Positions 8,888 through 31,110 of a DNA stretch of 64,000 bases are shown here, piece by piece. The DNA is taken from positions 6,076,001 through 6,140,000 of the forward strand of contig JARUPY010000607.1 of NCBI GenBank assembly GCA_029817715.1, given 5' to 3'. The translations under genes and the position numbers were made by a program. This DNA comes from Melastoma dodecandrum. Its lineage: Eukaryota > Streptophyta > Magnoliopsida > Myrtales > Melastomataceae. Below the pieces are notes generated by a model, which saw only the letters and a list, made by a program, of their open reading frames with translations, was not told the origin of the DNA and did no database searches. Numbering within the stretch: position 1 is the stretch's first letter; each line of letters begins with the position of its first letter.

Positions 8888-11831
8888 ATGTCCATCAATG
8901 AAGCCACAGATGACATGTGGTATCCTGACTCCGGAGCAACGGATCACATGACCCCCTTGGCTGGTAAGCTTCAAAACCTTTGCCCATATCATGGACCAGA
9001 TTGTGTGCGCGTTGGAGACGGTGCCAAACTTCCTATCGTTGGCATCAGACAAATGCACTTGACAACCCCTCGTAGAGATCTTCGGTTTGTGGATGTGCTA
9101 CATGTTTCGCAACTTCGACATCATTATCGGTTCAATATCTTTGCCATGATAATGATTGTTCGGTTCTTTCTGACGCCTCTTCATTCGTTGTGAAGGACCG
9201 CCGCACTGGGAACATCCTGCACCGGCTACAGAGTAACGGTCCCTTATACTCACTTCCCCTTTCGACGGCATCACCCTCGGCCTTTCCTGCCTCCACCTCC
9301 GTCGATTGGCACTCACACCTCTGTCATCCCGGCCCAAATGTTATTTGTCATCTTCGCAGAGAAGGATAGCTCCCAGCCTGTTCTGCCTCCGTCACACCGA
9401 TGTTGTGCCTGCCGTGTGCTCTCGGTAAGGCACAACATCTTCCATTTCAACCATCAACGAGTCGTGAAACGAGGCCATGTTCTTTGCTGCACTCGGATGT
9501 ATGGTAAGCTCCAGTTCCCTCTACGTCTAGTTTTCACAAATACGTGATATTTGTTGACGATTATTCTCATTATTGTTGGCTCTATCTTCTTCGATGGAAA
9601 TCCGATGTGCACTCTCATTTTATCGAACTATTTCGATGACCTGTCCATCAATATTTGGCAGTAATGTGCTCCTTCCTCATTGAGCAAGGGATGCACTCCT
9701 GCCATTACGCTCTACAGTAGAACGGAGTTGTCGAATGAAGGCATCGACACTTGTTAAACTTGACACGTGCTTCCTTACTACAGTCGCACCTCCCAACCCG
9801 GTTTTGGGCCGATGCCTTTAGCACCTAAAACTACGTCGTCAACCGTCTATCACTGACGTATATCGACTATGCCTCTCCGTTCGCCCTTCTCCACAATCGT
9901 TCCCCAGACTACTTCTTACTCCGGCCATTTGGGTGTCTCTGTTTTCTCTATATCGGACATCTCATGCCATACAAACATTTCGCCAAGGCCGTCCCCTGTA
10001 TCTTTCTGGGCTACGCTGACACTCACAAAGGTTATCGGTGCTATGATCCATGTACCGAGCGCCTCTACGTCAGTCGCCATGTACGGTTGGAGGAGACAAC
10101 GTTCCCCTATTGCAAGCTTCTATCTCGTCAACGTATGGAACCACCCGACGTTCCTAATGTCGTCCAATATGCTACCGTTCTCGACCTCTTCGCCAGCACT
10201 GGTCGTCGTTCCCACGGTTTCTACGACCTCCCCTACAGCAAGAACGTCACTAGGGTTCACCCCGCCACCTATCCCCTCTTCCTCTTTGCAAAGGCCCAAT
10301 GTTGTTCATGCGCCCTCTCTTACAGCGGTCTCATCTTCCTCTCAGGTGACAGACGACGCGGCTGCTCCTTCTCAATGCCCCATGATGACTCGCACACGTG
10401 ATGGTACTCGTCGTCCTCGAATCCTTCTCAGCCTTAAGGCCCGCTGTCCATCCCTTGTTCCCACATTGTATCGTACGGCCCTCTCGATACCTCCTTGGAA
10501 GGCAGCAATGGACGAAAAATATCAAGCTTTCCTCTTAAACCAAACATAGTTGCTAGTACCTCCACAACCGTCTCAGATTGTTGTCGGATGTCACTGGTTA
10601 TTCAAGCTCAAGACAAGCCCTGACGATACCATCGAACGCTACAAAGCGCGAATTGTTGCGCAAGGTTTCCATCAACGGCCGAGCCTCGATTTTGATGAGA
10701 CGTACGGTCCCGTTATCAAACCTGCCGCCATTCGTCTTATATTGACTGTTGATGTCTCCCGCGGCTGGGTGCTTCGTCAATTAGACATTCGCAACGCCTT
10801 CCTCCACGGTGACCTATCCGAGGAGGTGTAGATGAAGCAACCACCCGGCTACATCGATGCTCGCTACCCACACCATGTGTGTCGGCTTCAAAAATCACTC
10901 TACGACCTCCATCAAGCACCTCCCGCTTGGTTCAATCGCCTCTAGTGTATACTCTTCTCCTTGTTAGACTAGATTGTGACCAGCTAGAGGCCCTCGTCGC
11001 AGCCCTCTCCGGTCGTTTTGCTCTCAACGATCTTGGTTTTTTGGCACGCTTCCTCAACATAAGCATAAAGTCAACCTCGCAAGGCCTCTTTCTCAGCCAA
11101 GCTCACTACACTGATCAACTGTTGAAGAGATACTCTCTTAGTGAGTGTCGTCCTGCTAAGTCTCCATGTCCCCAAAGTTTCAGCCGCTCATTGATGCTCC
11201 TCTCGCTGACAACCCCACTGAATTTCGCGAATTGATCGGATCTCTCCAGTACTTGACTATGACTCGTCCTGACATTGCGTTCTCTATCAACCAATCGAGC
11301 CAATATCTTCATTCGCCGACCACTGAACACGTTTGTGTTGCGAAGAGGATCCTTCGCTATCTTAAAGGAACCTCTACCCTAGGTCTTCCTTTGATCAAAA
11401 CCGATGTGACACGTATGATGATTTATGCTGATGCCGACTAGGTGAGATGTCCTGCGACTCGTCGCAACACCACAGGATACACCGTCTTTCTCGACTCCAT
11501 ACTCATTTCCTGGTGGTCCAAGAAGCAGCCCACCGTCTCTCGTAGCTCGACTGAAGTGGAGTTTCGTGCTCTTGCCTATGCAGCTGCAGAGATTATGTGG
11601 CTCTCCTCCCTCTGCTGAGAACTTTGCATCTCCCTTCGTCGTCCCTTGATCATCCGTTGTGACAATATTGGCGCCACCTATCTCGGTACAAACCCGATTT
11701 ATTATAGTCGGACCAAGCACGTTGCCATTAACCATCACTTGGTTCGGGAACAAGTCCAACGTGGAGAACTCGTCGTCAAATTCATTCCCACGAGAGAGCA
11801 AACGTGTCGATGTGTTCCCAAAAAAGTCTAG
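8888..11831 (+). pseudogene. Copia-1 pol: protease, integrase, RT, RNase H (broken, RT core deleted)
   Basis: The protease has WYPDSGATDHMT (8918-8953) with the catalytic D-S-G. The integrase region (about 9540-10110) shows HYCWLYLLRWKSD, NGVVE and IFLGYADTHKGYRCYDP; the segment expected to hold the second catalytic Asp is missing. RT (10540-11240) has [23 protein letters not shown] and KSLYDLHQAPPAWFNRL, then jumps at about 10945 to LVALSGRFAL-like sequence, so the YVDD catalytic strand is deleted. RNase H (11390-11831) has [22 protein letters not shown] and RTKHVAINHHLVREQ. In-frame stops include one after the SEEV of RT and one after the first RNase H Asp. Non-functional. Confidence 0.88.
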
Positions 11832-11875
11832 ATAGTGGCTCCTTGCAACAATCTCACGCTTCCACATGAGTATGA

Positions 11876-11887
11876 GATTGCGGGGGA
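11876..11887 (+). other. Polypurine tract of Copia-1
   Basis: GATTGCGGGGGA ends exactly at the 3' LTR start (TGAAAATAG), as expected for the plus-strand primer. Confidence 0.8.
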
Positions 11888-12064
11888 TGAAAATAGAACA
11901 CTCTTGATTCAGCCCACCAATGGCGGTAGTGGGTCATTTATCACTAGTGGACATTTGCTGTCCTGCTTATTGTATCACCTATAAATGTGGAAGATTACAA
12001 AACATTTTGTTCAAGTTCTATAAAATATCGTAGACTTCCTCCTTCAATTCTTCATCATCTTTCA
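11888..12064 (+). repeat. 3' LTR of Copia-1 (177 bp)
   Basis: TGAAAATAGAACACTCTTGA to CATCATCTTTCA. It matches the 5' LTR except for the ~35-bp indel and scattered substitutions. Target duplication CTTCT follows at 12065. Confidence 0.9.
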
Positions 12065-12069
12065 CTTCT

Positions 12070-12960
12070 AAATTAAATGTGATGGAATGAATTCCAACCT
12101 TTTAACTAATGCTCTGTTTGCGAAAAAGCCAGACAAATCTTCCTAAATTCTATCCAAATCAAGCAAAGCTTAAAACCCATATGAAATGGAATAGTCATCC
12201 CATTACATCACTTTCCGCATTTTTCCACGTTCCGCGAAACAAACACTCTCTATATATATTTATTTACAACATATTTTTGTAATAATTAATTTTAATAATT
12301 TCTTATACTATTTTTTTACAATTATTAAGAGTTACAACTTCAAGTTGAAAAACTTATTTTTAGCATGATTAATTAGATTTATTTTCTGCTATTAGCTTTT
12401 TGTTTAACAAAGAGTAATAATTATAAACAATTTCAACTGACTCCAGAAATGAAAGGAATTTTCAATGTAGACGGCCAATAAGCTAAAAAGAATGGGGGTG
12501 TCACCGGAAGATCCAGAGAATGTTGAAGCAGTTTGCGAAAGACAAATTCGAATAATTTCCACCACATCAGGCTCGACAAAAATCGGTCAAAAAGAAAACA
12601 CAAAATTAGAAAGTGTGAGGATGCCTCTAGCTCTAGCAAAAGAAAAAGAGGCAATCTTTCATTGCTGCCTTGGTCATCAATGAAAAGATTATTTACTATA
12701 AAAAATTTAACTTGAAAGCTCTTTTTATTAATTTTAGAATATATATATTTAAAAAATCAAAGACAAATGCTTGTTGTCGAACTTGAAACGCACGCATCTT
12801 TCATTGAGACGCATTTTATTGATTTTATTTTGAAACTTAAATTGATTTTATAATTTCAATAAAAAATTAACTAAGGAATAAAATAAACATTACAAGTACC
12901 GAAGAAATCGGAAGGGGGGCCGGCCGGGTGGTTGGGGAATAAAAGGGTTAGGGCAGCGCC
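12070..12960. other. Intergenic/5' region of the ArgRS gene
   Basis: AT-rich DNA. A fold-back-like stretch at about 12113-12253 has GTTTG-containing ends. Immediately before the ArgRS start the sequence turns GC-rich (GGGGCCGGCCGGGTGG at about 12917) and contains GAATAAAAGGGTTAGGG, a possible promoter/leader. No other coding signal was found. Confidence 0.5.
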
Positions 12961-12974
12961 AAAAGATAACGGTG

Positions 12975-24382
<11,408 letters not shown>

Positions 24383-25200
24383 GGCAGGCAAGTTCATTAC
24401 ATAATGTAAAACCTCTTTTATTTCAAGGGTGCATATATTCAAGTTGTTGGGGGTTAAACTCACCATTATCTTACCCTGTTCAAGCTAGTAAAAAATTCTT
24501 CTTTGGTAGAAGTTTTTGGGGGCGCCCATGTTTTGTTCTCGTCACAAGAGTTGAAGTTCTATACATTGCGGGAGAAAGTTATAGGATTGTATCTCTATGG
24601 TTAGTTCCTAAAAAAATTTGTCAAATGCGGTTCCACTTTGTGAAATACTCATCTTATTACCCCTAAGTCGTTTTAAATGGACTTCCATTTACCGCACTGA
24701 TGTTCCATACAACGATTTAGGCGAAGTCTCAATCAGCTCAGCTGCATGGGAGGGACACCCTTTCATAGATACGATACTTCAGTAATTTTTTTCTCAACTA
24801 AGTTACAAGCCTCCAGAAAGTCAAATCATTCTGGAACTAACCTTCCTCATATTAGCTCATTCTCATATTAGTTCATTCCACTGGTGCAGGATATCAATTG
24901 CCTAATGGTCTGTCCTAAATTAATCACTTTTTTAAATTTCTGAACCAATTTTAAAACAAGATCTTGATATTCTAGAGGAGTCATTGTTAACTGCCATATT
25001 AAGATAACTAAGTTACCTTTTTATTTCGTCTGTTTTCCTTTCTGAGCCTGGAGAAAACAGAGGAAACATGCTACAAAAAATTTATTGAAGAAAACTCAGA
25101 TGATGAGGACAGGGGGGTGTTCGTCTATTCGTTGGGTACTGGGGACATCCCGAGCATATGTTAGACACAAATAGAAACAAATCTGTCTTACAAAACCTTG
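24383..25200. other. Convergent intergenic region between ArgRS and the OXS3-like gene
   Basis: Contains the presumed 3' UTR of both genes. No further coding region, repeat or RNA gene was recognised. Confidence 0.5.
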
Positions 25201-25210
25201 AACAAGGTTC

Positions 25211-25749
25211 TTAAGATGTCCTGACCACTGGAATTGGAGGAGGCCTTGAAGTTGCCAAGAAGGAAGGCCTCTTCCAACTACCCCCCATGCCCCTTATGTC
25301 TGGACTCGACCTACCCTCGAAGCAGCTTCAGCCTCTTCATGCACGAGTTCTCCTTCTTCGCCAGATCCTCAAGGCTCCTCACATTTGCCAGCGATGTGAA
25401 CGACTGGGATTTTCCCGAGTAGTGCCTCGACAGTCCCCTCCTATTTAGAAACAAGCTCCAACCTCCGTTAACCTTACATCAACTTGAAAAGAAAAACAAA
25501 GACCCGTGAATCCTGCTGGGGAACTTACTTGACGGGGAGATGAGTCATGAGGTCGGACAACTCGCACAACGGCCCTCCTCCCCCGTCATGGCGACCTGAA
25601 GAAGAATCCGGAGAGAGCGTTAATGGGGAAGAGGCATCCTCGACCATGTCGGAGGAAGAACAGGAACTTCCTTGGGAACTTGTAGACTCTTGCCCGATAG
25701 AAGAAGATGGAAGGGGATGATGATGTGGAAATGCTTCCGTTGCCCCCAT
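25211..25749 (-). CDS. OXS3-like (oxidative stress 3 family) protein, two exons, apparent frameshift
   Basis: OXS3-family proteins are small plant nuclear proteins linked to heavy-metal and oxidative stress tolerance (family knowledge). Exon 1 is 25749 to 25529: it starts [11 protein letters not shown], is Ser-rich ([15 protein letters not shown]), and contains [11 protein letters not shown] and [15 protein letters not shown] donor GTAAGT is at 25528. Exon 2 starts at 25440 after AAATAG and encodes the signature [20 protein letters not shown] then [10 protein letters not shown] and KRLKLLRG. In that frame TAG comes at 25310-25308. A one-base shift at about 25313 reopens the frame for 33 codons with [18 protein letters not shown], which looks like the family's usual C-terminus, ending at 25211. 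Either there is a real one-base insertion in the G run or a sequencing error; full length would be about 149 residues. A TATA box lies ~60 bp upstream. Confidence 0.72.
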
Positions 25750-25806
25750 GCTTTTAGATCGATCATCCACTATTCCAACCACAATCCCAAACCTTAAAAT
25801 GGTGTG

Positions 25807-25816
25807 TTATATATAG
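25807..25816 (-). promoter_or_regulatory. TATA box of the OXS3-like gene
   Basis: CTATATATAA on the minus strand, 58 bp upstream of the ATG at 25749. Spacing is short but plausible for a brief leader. Confidence 0.5.
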
Positions 25817-25819
25817 ATT

Positions 25820-26417
25820 ATAAATGTGATGGGCCTTAATCTTATTATATAGGACCGACCTTTTTGCTTTTATTTTGTTTTCTTTTTAAAACTTAAAGAT
25901 ATATTTTTAGAAATAAATAAGTTGATAAAAATATTGATTATAAAGTAAGGTAGGTGGGATTGGGTTTTTGATTTTATCCATAAATAGAACATAGACTTTT
26001 GACTAGAGTTTGAATTTTAAAAAGGAATATAAATCAAGTGCGCCCAAAATGCTTCTGCTTCCCCCCCCCCGCCCCCAACATACTAAAAGGTTAAAGAGGA
26101 TAAGGCCTACAACTCCTCTTCTCCTCCTTCCAATTCCATCTTTTTTTTGTTCCTCTTTTTATTATTATTATTATCTTTTTTTTTTCTTATTATCAGAATA
26201 TATATCACTAACAGTAAGTATGGGATGCATCGTCCATCGTGACATAAAAGCTTTTCCCGAACCTGACAGAGGTAATAATTCCCTTATACATAACATTGGT
26301 AAAAAAAAAAGTTTATCAAATTAATTGTTTTCCCTCCCCCTCCCCTCTTTCGCCGTGTGATCACCCCACCCGGTTTCCTCTTGTTTCAAATGAAAAATCC
26401 GTCTCCACCGTCACAAT
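25820..26417. other. Low-complexity region; short kinase-like motif
   Basis: It holds a C-run (about 26059-26074), T-rich and ATT repeats (26140-26190), and at 26220-26271 an ATG-initiated stretch reading MGCIVHRDIKAFPEPDR before a GTAATA. VHRDIK is the kinase catalytic-loop motif, but nothing around it extends the similarity. No gene is called. Confidence 0.4.
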
Positions 26418-27718
26418 CATTTCCTACAGAAAAATTATACGTAAAAGGTACCGTTGAATATGTTTTGATGATGAATCTTGATATTCTGTGTACCAAAAGT
26501 TAAACATTTACTCTACATAAGCTACTTACTTTGAGAATTTTCTGTAAGAAATATTTTGTGATTATATGATTGTTTAATCATTAATTAGTCACAAAATAAT
26601 TAGGCTTTGATCAAGATGTTAGTCTGATCAAATTAAAAAGATTATATTTCCAAATAACCTCATTAGGGATTATATTTTTCATAGAAGGAAATATAATCTT
26701 CTATTTATGGCAATGTTCTATAAGGTTGTTTAAAACCTTATGTGGTTTCATACGACCACTAAATGACCGTTATTTGAGATGTCAATCATTACCATCTGTC
26801 TAAATACATTCATTTGAGTGTGCTGAACAGAACGGTATCGATCTCTATTCATATGAAAGTTAATCTTTGATTATTTCTATTTACAGAAGGTTGCTGACCA
26901 GATTCAGTCACAACCTTCTATAGCACAGTATACATGGGAATTCTATCATATCTTAATCCTAATTGATAGGATTTGATTACCTAAACGTATTTATGCGTGG
27001 GAGTGACGTGTTTGTAAATAATATGTTGTATTATTATCTAATCCTTCATTTCCTTTGATTGAAGAAGGCTGATAATTCAAATTACCTTCTATATTTTTGT
27101 CCTAAACTTTTTGTATTAATAGGAAAAATCGGCCATGCTCTGGTCATTTATCAATATTTAATAATCCTTTGTATTATTGTAAAACCAGAGAGCGTGTATC
27201 CTTATTGTTGGAGTTTGAGTTAGTCACACGAGGAGCGTTAACTGCAGAAGGCTGCATCGTTGATGAAGTCTTCTTGGAGAGCGACTCGAGGGCCTCGAGG
27301 GACCCGGTTGGAAGCTGCAGGAGACATTGGTGGGAAGCACGACTGGAGGCTGGCGTGGCCAACGTGTAGTGGCCCGGAGAGAAGGGCAAAATCCCGGGAG
27401 CATAGAAGGTGAGGGACTAACCAGCTTTTGTGGTGTAACGTTCTGTGTGTGCAGGAACCTAGGACAGAGGTTGTTGTCTGCTTGCGTGGGGTTTGCAGCG
27501 TGCTTGCGTGGAGTTCGCCACGTAGTCGCTATCTCGAGGAGACCGTGCAGGTAGTGTGGAACCGCCGGAGGGAAAATCCATCCTTGGACAGGAGACGCTG
27601 TCTCCTTACGTAGGGTTCGCTACGTGCTCGTGTGGGGTACGCCACGAAGTCGTTGTCCTTGATAGGATTGCGCATTGGTTACTTTTGTTAGTCACATTAA
27701 CGTGTGTACCGAGTCACT

Positions 27719-27965
27719 GTATTACAGAACCTTACGGTTTGTTCTTTGAAAATCAGTCACCTGTAGTACAAAACCTTACGGTCTGTGCTGTAGAAGGATG
27801 ACATCTTTGGTATAGAACCTTACGGTCTGTGCTTTGAAAATCAGTTACTTGTAGTACAGAACCTTACGGTCTGTGCTGTAGAAGGTTGACATCTTTGATA
27901 CAGAATCTTACGATCTGTGCTGTGAAACCAAGTCATTTCTAATACAGAATCTTTGGGTCTGTAAG
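27719..27965 (+). repeat. Minisatellite, about six units of ~44 bp, in Copia-3
   Basis: Units are built on TACAGAACCTTACGGTCTGT and alternate between two forms, continuing GCTTTGAAAATCAGT or GCTGTAGAAGGTTGACAT. They start near 27723, 27768, 27811, 27856, 27899 and 27943. Two more copies sit at 29758-29840 in the residual 3' LTR, which shows that the array belongs to the LTR. Confidence 0.8.
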
Positions 27966-28044
27966 GTGCGTTATGTCTTACAGAAACCTGTCTCTAAGGT
28001 TCTATTTTAAAAAAGCTTTCTTCCGCTGCGGGGTTTGTCGAAAA

Positions 28045-28260
28045 GTCCATTTACTCTGGCCGAAGCTGTTGGCTCTGTGAAAGTCCATTTGCTACTATTA
28101 TGTAGAAGCCTACACCTTATCAGAATCCATTTGCTGTTCCACAGAAGCTTTAAGCTCTGTGAAATCCATTTGCTACTATTCTGTAGAAGCTTTCGCTCTA
28201 TCAGAATTTAATTGCTATTCAACAGAAGCTTACGCTATGTTTGAATATAACATTTTGTAT
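28045..28260 (+). repeat. Second minisatellite of Copia-3 (about 40-45 bp units)
   Basis: Roughly five diverged units around GAATCCATTTGCTATTC and ACAGAAGCTTTCGCTCTGTG. It is absent from the 3' copy, where GCTTGTCGAAAAG runs directly into GAGTTAAAAATCC, so it lies either in the leader or in an expanded 5' LTR. Confidence 0.65.
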
Positions 28261-28546
28261 AAGGTCTCTATCCAACAAAAGCATAATCGGCTATTGAGAT
28301 TTTACAGAAGCTTTAATCTTCAGTATTCTTTTCTTTGGTTGGCATCTTAGTTCTGTTCTGTAGAAGCCTGTTGCTCTACAAGAATTCAACAACTGCTACA
28401 AGAAAGAAAATTTCAGAACAGAGGCTTGATTGTTGGCTTGACATCTGATTTCTACCCAACAAAAACTTTTTCCTTATTGAGGTTCAATACTATAATCGTC
28501 ACCGTTCTGTTCTATAGAAGTGTAACACTCTATATGGATTGAACTA

Positions 28547-29735
28547 ATGGCTGATAACTACCATGTACCAAAACCACATGTTGAAAATCCTCCCATTTTT
28601 TATGGTAGAAATTTTTCCTATTAGAAAATTCGAATGAATGCATTCGTAGATGCCATTGACGATGACTTATGGTCCTATATAGCAGATGGTCCACCTTCCA
28701 TACCAGAGAACCAACAAAATGATCGAGATGGTCGTCTCACACGGAAACACCTCAAGATCAAACGACTCACTAAGACAGCAAAGTACTTAATGTTTAGTGC
28801 TCTGGCTGAAAGTGAATTCGTGAAAGTTTATACTTGCACTTCGGGCAAGGAAATATGGGATAAGCTTGTCACCATGTACGTTGGGACATACTAGATAAGA
28901 GAAACTAAGATAATTTTTTTAATTCATCAATATGAAAATTTTACTATGAAGGGTGATGCATCTGTAGAACAGATGTTGCAGAGACTCAACCTCCTAGTTG
29001 ATGCCTTAACACACTTAGGCAGATATTATACAAATTCTGAGCTAGCTCGAAAGGTTCTGCGTACTCTACCCAAATCTTGGGAAGCCAAGAAAACGGCTAT
29101 AGAGGAAACTAAAGATCTTTCCACTCTTCGGTTAGATCAATTAATGAGCTCCTTAATATCATATGAGATGGAAAGATCCTCTCAGTCGGATAGAAAGAGA
29201 GTGGTAGCTTTCAGAGCATCGAAAGAACCGACAAAAGGTTCTAATGATGAAGCAGAAACTGACTTGGATGATGAACTTGCTATGACAGCTAAACGTCTTT
29301 TGCGGTTCGCCACCAATAAACGCTTCAATAAGAGAAGCCAAAATCGTGATAAGCAATTTGATCCTAAGTTGGTCATTTGCTTTGAATGCAAAAAGAAAGG
29401 GCAATACAAAACAGAATGTTCTTTACTTAAAGAGAAGGAAAAAATTTCTACACAGTATAAGTCGAAGAAAGCAATGGTTGCTTGGGCAGATCTTGATGAT
29501 TCTAATGATGAGGAAGAAGAAGCACTAATATGCCTCACTGCTCACACAGAAACTCAAAATGCATACCTGCTTTCAAACAGAAGCTGTTGAAAGTGAATGG
29601 AATCTGGATAGTGGATGCTCCTGGCACATGACCGGAGATCCATCAAAATTTTCTCAACTGACTCTACAGAATGGAGGGTCTGTTAAATTTGGTGACAATA
29701 GCAAAGGTTCTATCATCGGTAAAGGAACCATTAGT
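28547..29735 (+). pseudogene. Copia-3 gag and protease start (broken)
   Basis: ATG at 28547 begins MADNYHVPKPHVENPP. A TAG at 28622 replaces the Trp expected in the YW(K)xRM motif. Similarity resumes at once (KIRMNAFVDAIDDDLW, then EIWDKLVTMYVGT). Another stop falls at 28892, and from 28946 a 214-codon open stretch carries LRTLPKSWEAKKTAIEE and the nucleocapsid knuckle CFECKKKGQYKTEC, in which the usual His is Tyr. The protease NLDSGCSWHMTGD follows at about 29600-29640 in a shifted frame and ends at GKGTI, where the deletion begins. Copia gag of the UBN2 type; non-functional. Confidence 0.85.
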
Positions 29736-30577
29736 CTGTGCTGTATAATTCAATCACTCTTGTGCAGAACCTTATGGTCTGTGCTTTGCCACTCAGTCTT
29801 CTGTGGTGCAGAGCCTTCTGGTCTGTGCTATAAAAGGTCTATTGTTGATCACCTTCTGTAATTGTTATGAAGTTAAGTCTGAGTGAATACCATCCAAATT
29901 CTGGATGAAGAGTGGATGTAAGCAAGTTGTTGAACTACTATAAAAGTTTTGCATGCATCAAACAAATCACAATCACATTCGTACGTTATGTCTTACAGAA
30001 ACCTGTCTCTAAGTTTCTGTTTTACACAAGCTTTCTTCCGCTACGGGGCTTGTCGAAAAGGAGTTAAAAATCCTTAATTGGACTTTAACACTAATTCACT
30101 CCCCCTCTTAGTGTAACAGGTACCTAAATAAGAATGGACAATCAAATAGAATCATGTATGGTACAAGGGGATCGCCTTATTGTTAGCTATCGCGGGCTGT
30201 ATAATCACTTGAATTATGCTCTTTGCCCATAAGTTCACAACTTATTGCATTCAAGGATTATCACCAGGTTTCAACGTTCACTTAATATTGAATATTTTTC
30301 GGACCCCAACGTGCTTAATGTTGAATGTCACTAGGACTTATCATTCACCCAGAAGAGTATAATAATTATCAATCCATCCAAGTAACAGATGTGAGTATTA
30401 TATAATAGAATCTTCAATGAAGGAGAACCTGTGGAGCGTCTCTTGGAGGCAATGTCATACAGTTAGGTGGCATTGCGGATCTAAGGGAATACGTCCCGCG
30501 GTGACAGAATGGACACTCCTTGGGGTGAAAATAAACGGGTTGAGGTAGAATTATACTAGGCTCCATATCCTGAAGCC

Positions 30578-31110
30578 ATGGACAAACATTTTTCATTCTT
30601 CAAGGATATTAGGAGCCTGATTCCGCCCATTTTCTCAGGGAAAAATGAAATGACTTCGGCATATCATTTTGTTTATTTCACATACCATGCGGGCAAAGCG
30701 ATCGCTAATGATTTTTGGAAATTAAGGTTTTTCCTACGGTCGTCACTTATGGGTGATGCCTACTCCTAATATGCGAGCCTACCCCAAAATTCAATCCGAA
30801 ATTAGGAGGATTTACAAATGCAATCCCTTTAGCCTTTGCCTAGTTAAACTTGTTAGTCACTCTACAGAAGTTGACACGCATTAAACAAAATACGGGCGAA
30901 CTGGTCAATATTTTCTTAGCCAAGCTTAGAAAAGTCCGACTGAAGTGTAAAATATCTGCACTAAAGCATGAGCTAATTGCCATTGCTCAGGATGCTCTTC
31001 TTATCTGATTTAGAAAAAAAGTCAGAAGGAGAAGGGTTTAGAAATTGAAATGAGCACACAAGAATGACGATTCACTATGAGAATTTGCTCGAAGAAAACA
31101 TGATGGCCAA
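30578..31110 (+). pseudogene. Tat-2 gag remnant
   Basis: The stretch 30578-30766 includes IRSLIPPIFSGKNEM, HFVYFTYHAG and WKLRFFLRSSLMGDAYS. It lines up with the younger element's gag (IPDFTKFSGEGEM, WKLRLFPNSLTRPAFTWY at 43270-43420). After a stop where Trp is expected, LPQNS and, further on, TRIKQNTGELVNIFLAKLRK and RLKCKISALKHELIAIAQDA are readable to about 31000, the usual continuation of a Tat/Athila-type gag. Many stops follow. Confidence 0.75.

Larger units (their letters stand above)
7554..12064 (+). mobile_element. Ty1/copia retrotransposon Copia-1, defective, with 5-bp target duplication
   Basis: The boundaries are firm. The 5' LTR (7554-7765) is followed by a perfect TGGTATCAGAGC primer-binding site, and a G-run polypurine tract precedes the 3' LTR (11888-12064). 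CTTCT lies on both sides (7549-7553 and 12065-12069). Domain order is gag, protease, integrase, RT, RNase H, which is the copia order. Many stops, frameshifts and at least two internal deletions make it non-functional. The LTRs differ by a ~35-bp indel. Confidence 0.93.
26452..30118 (+). mobile_element. Ty1/copia element Copia-3, truncated, nested in the Tat-2 LTR
   Basis: Flanked by GGTAC at 26447-26451 and 30119-30123. The left end CGTTGAATATGTTTTGATGA looks like a copia LTR start with TG changed to CG. The right end is CCCCCTCTTAGTGTAACA. Inside are minisatellite-rich LTR/leader DNA, gag, and the beginning of protease. Protease then runs straight into LTR-type sequence at about 29738, so integrase, RT, RNase H and the start of the 3' LTR are deleted. 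No clear primer-binding site was found. Confidence 0.78.
26418..30387 (+). repeat. Left LTR of Tat-2, interrupted (26418-26451 + 30124-30387)
   Basis: The left piece TTTCCTACAGAAAAATTATA pairs with TTTCCTACGGAAAAATTTTA at 41063. The right piece continues with CTAAATAAGAATGG (pairs with CTAGACAAGAATAGG), ATGGTACAAGGGGATCGCC (pairs with ATGGTACACGAGATCGCC), and CTTATCATTCACCCAGAAGA (pairs with CCTATCATTCACCCAGAAGA at 41288). The two pieces join precisely at the GGTAC target duplication of the Copia insertion. Confidence 0.72.

Noticed and set aside
8393..10810. Stops in Copia-1 interpreted as programmed readthrough
   Set aside because: Too many stops plus frameshifts and deletions; decay explains them all.
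12113..12253. Possible MITE before the ArgRS gene
   Set aside because: Ends (CTCTGTTTGCG / CGCGAAACAAACACTC) pair only over a few bases, no target duplication was seen and no second copy occurs in the window.
25234..25422. Plus-strand 62-codon ORF with Ser/Pro content
   Set aside because: Exact antisense of exon 2 of the OXS3-like gene.
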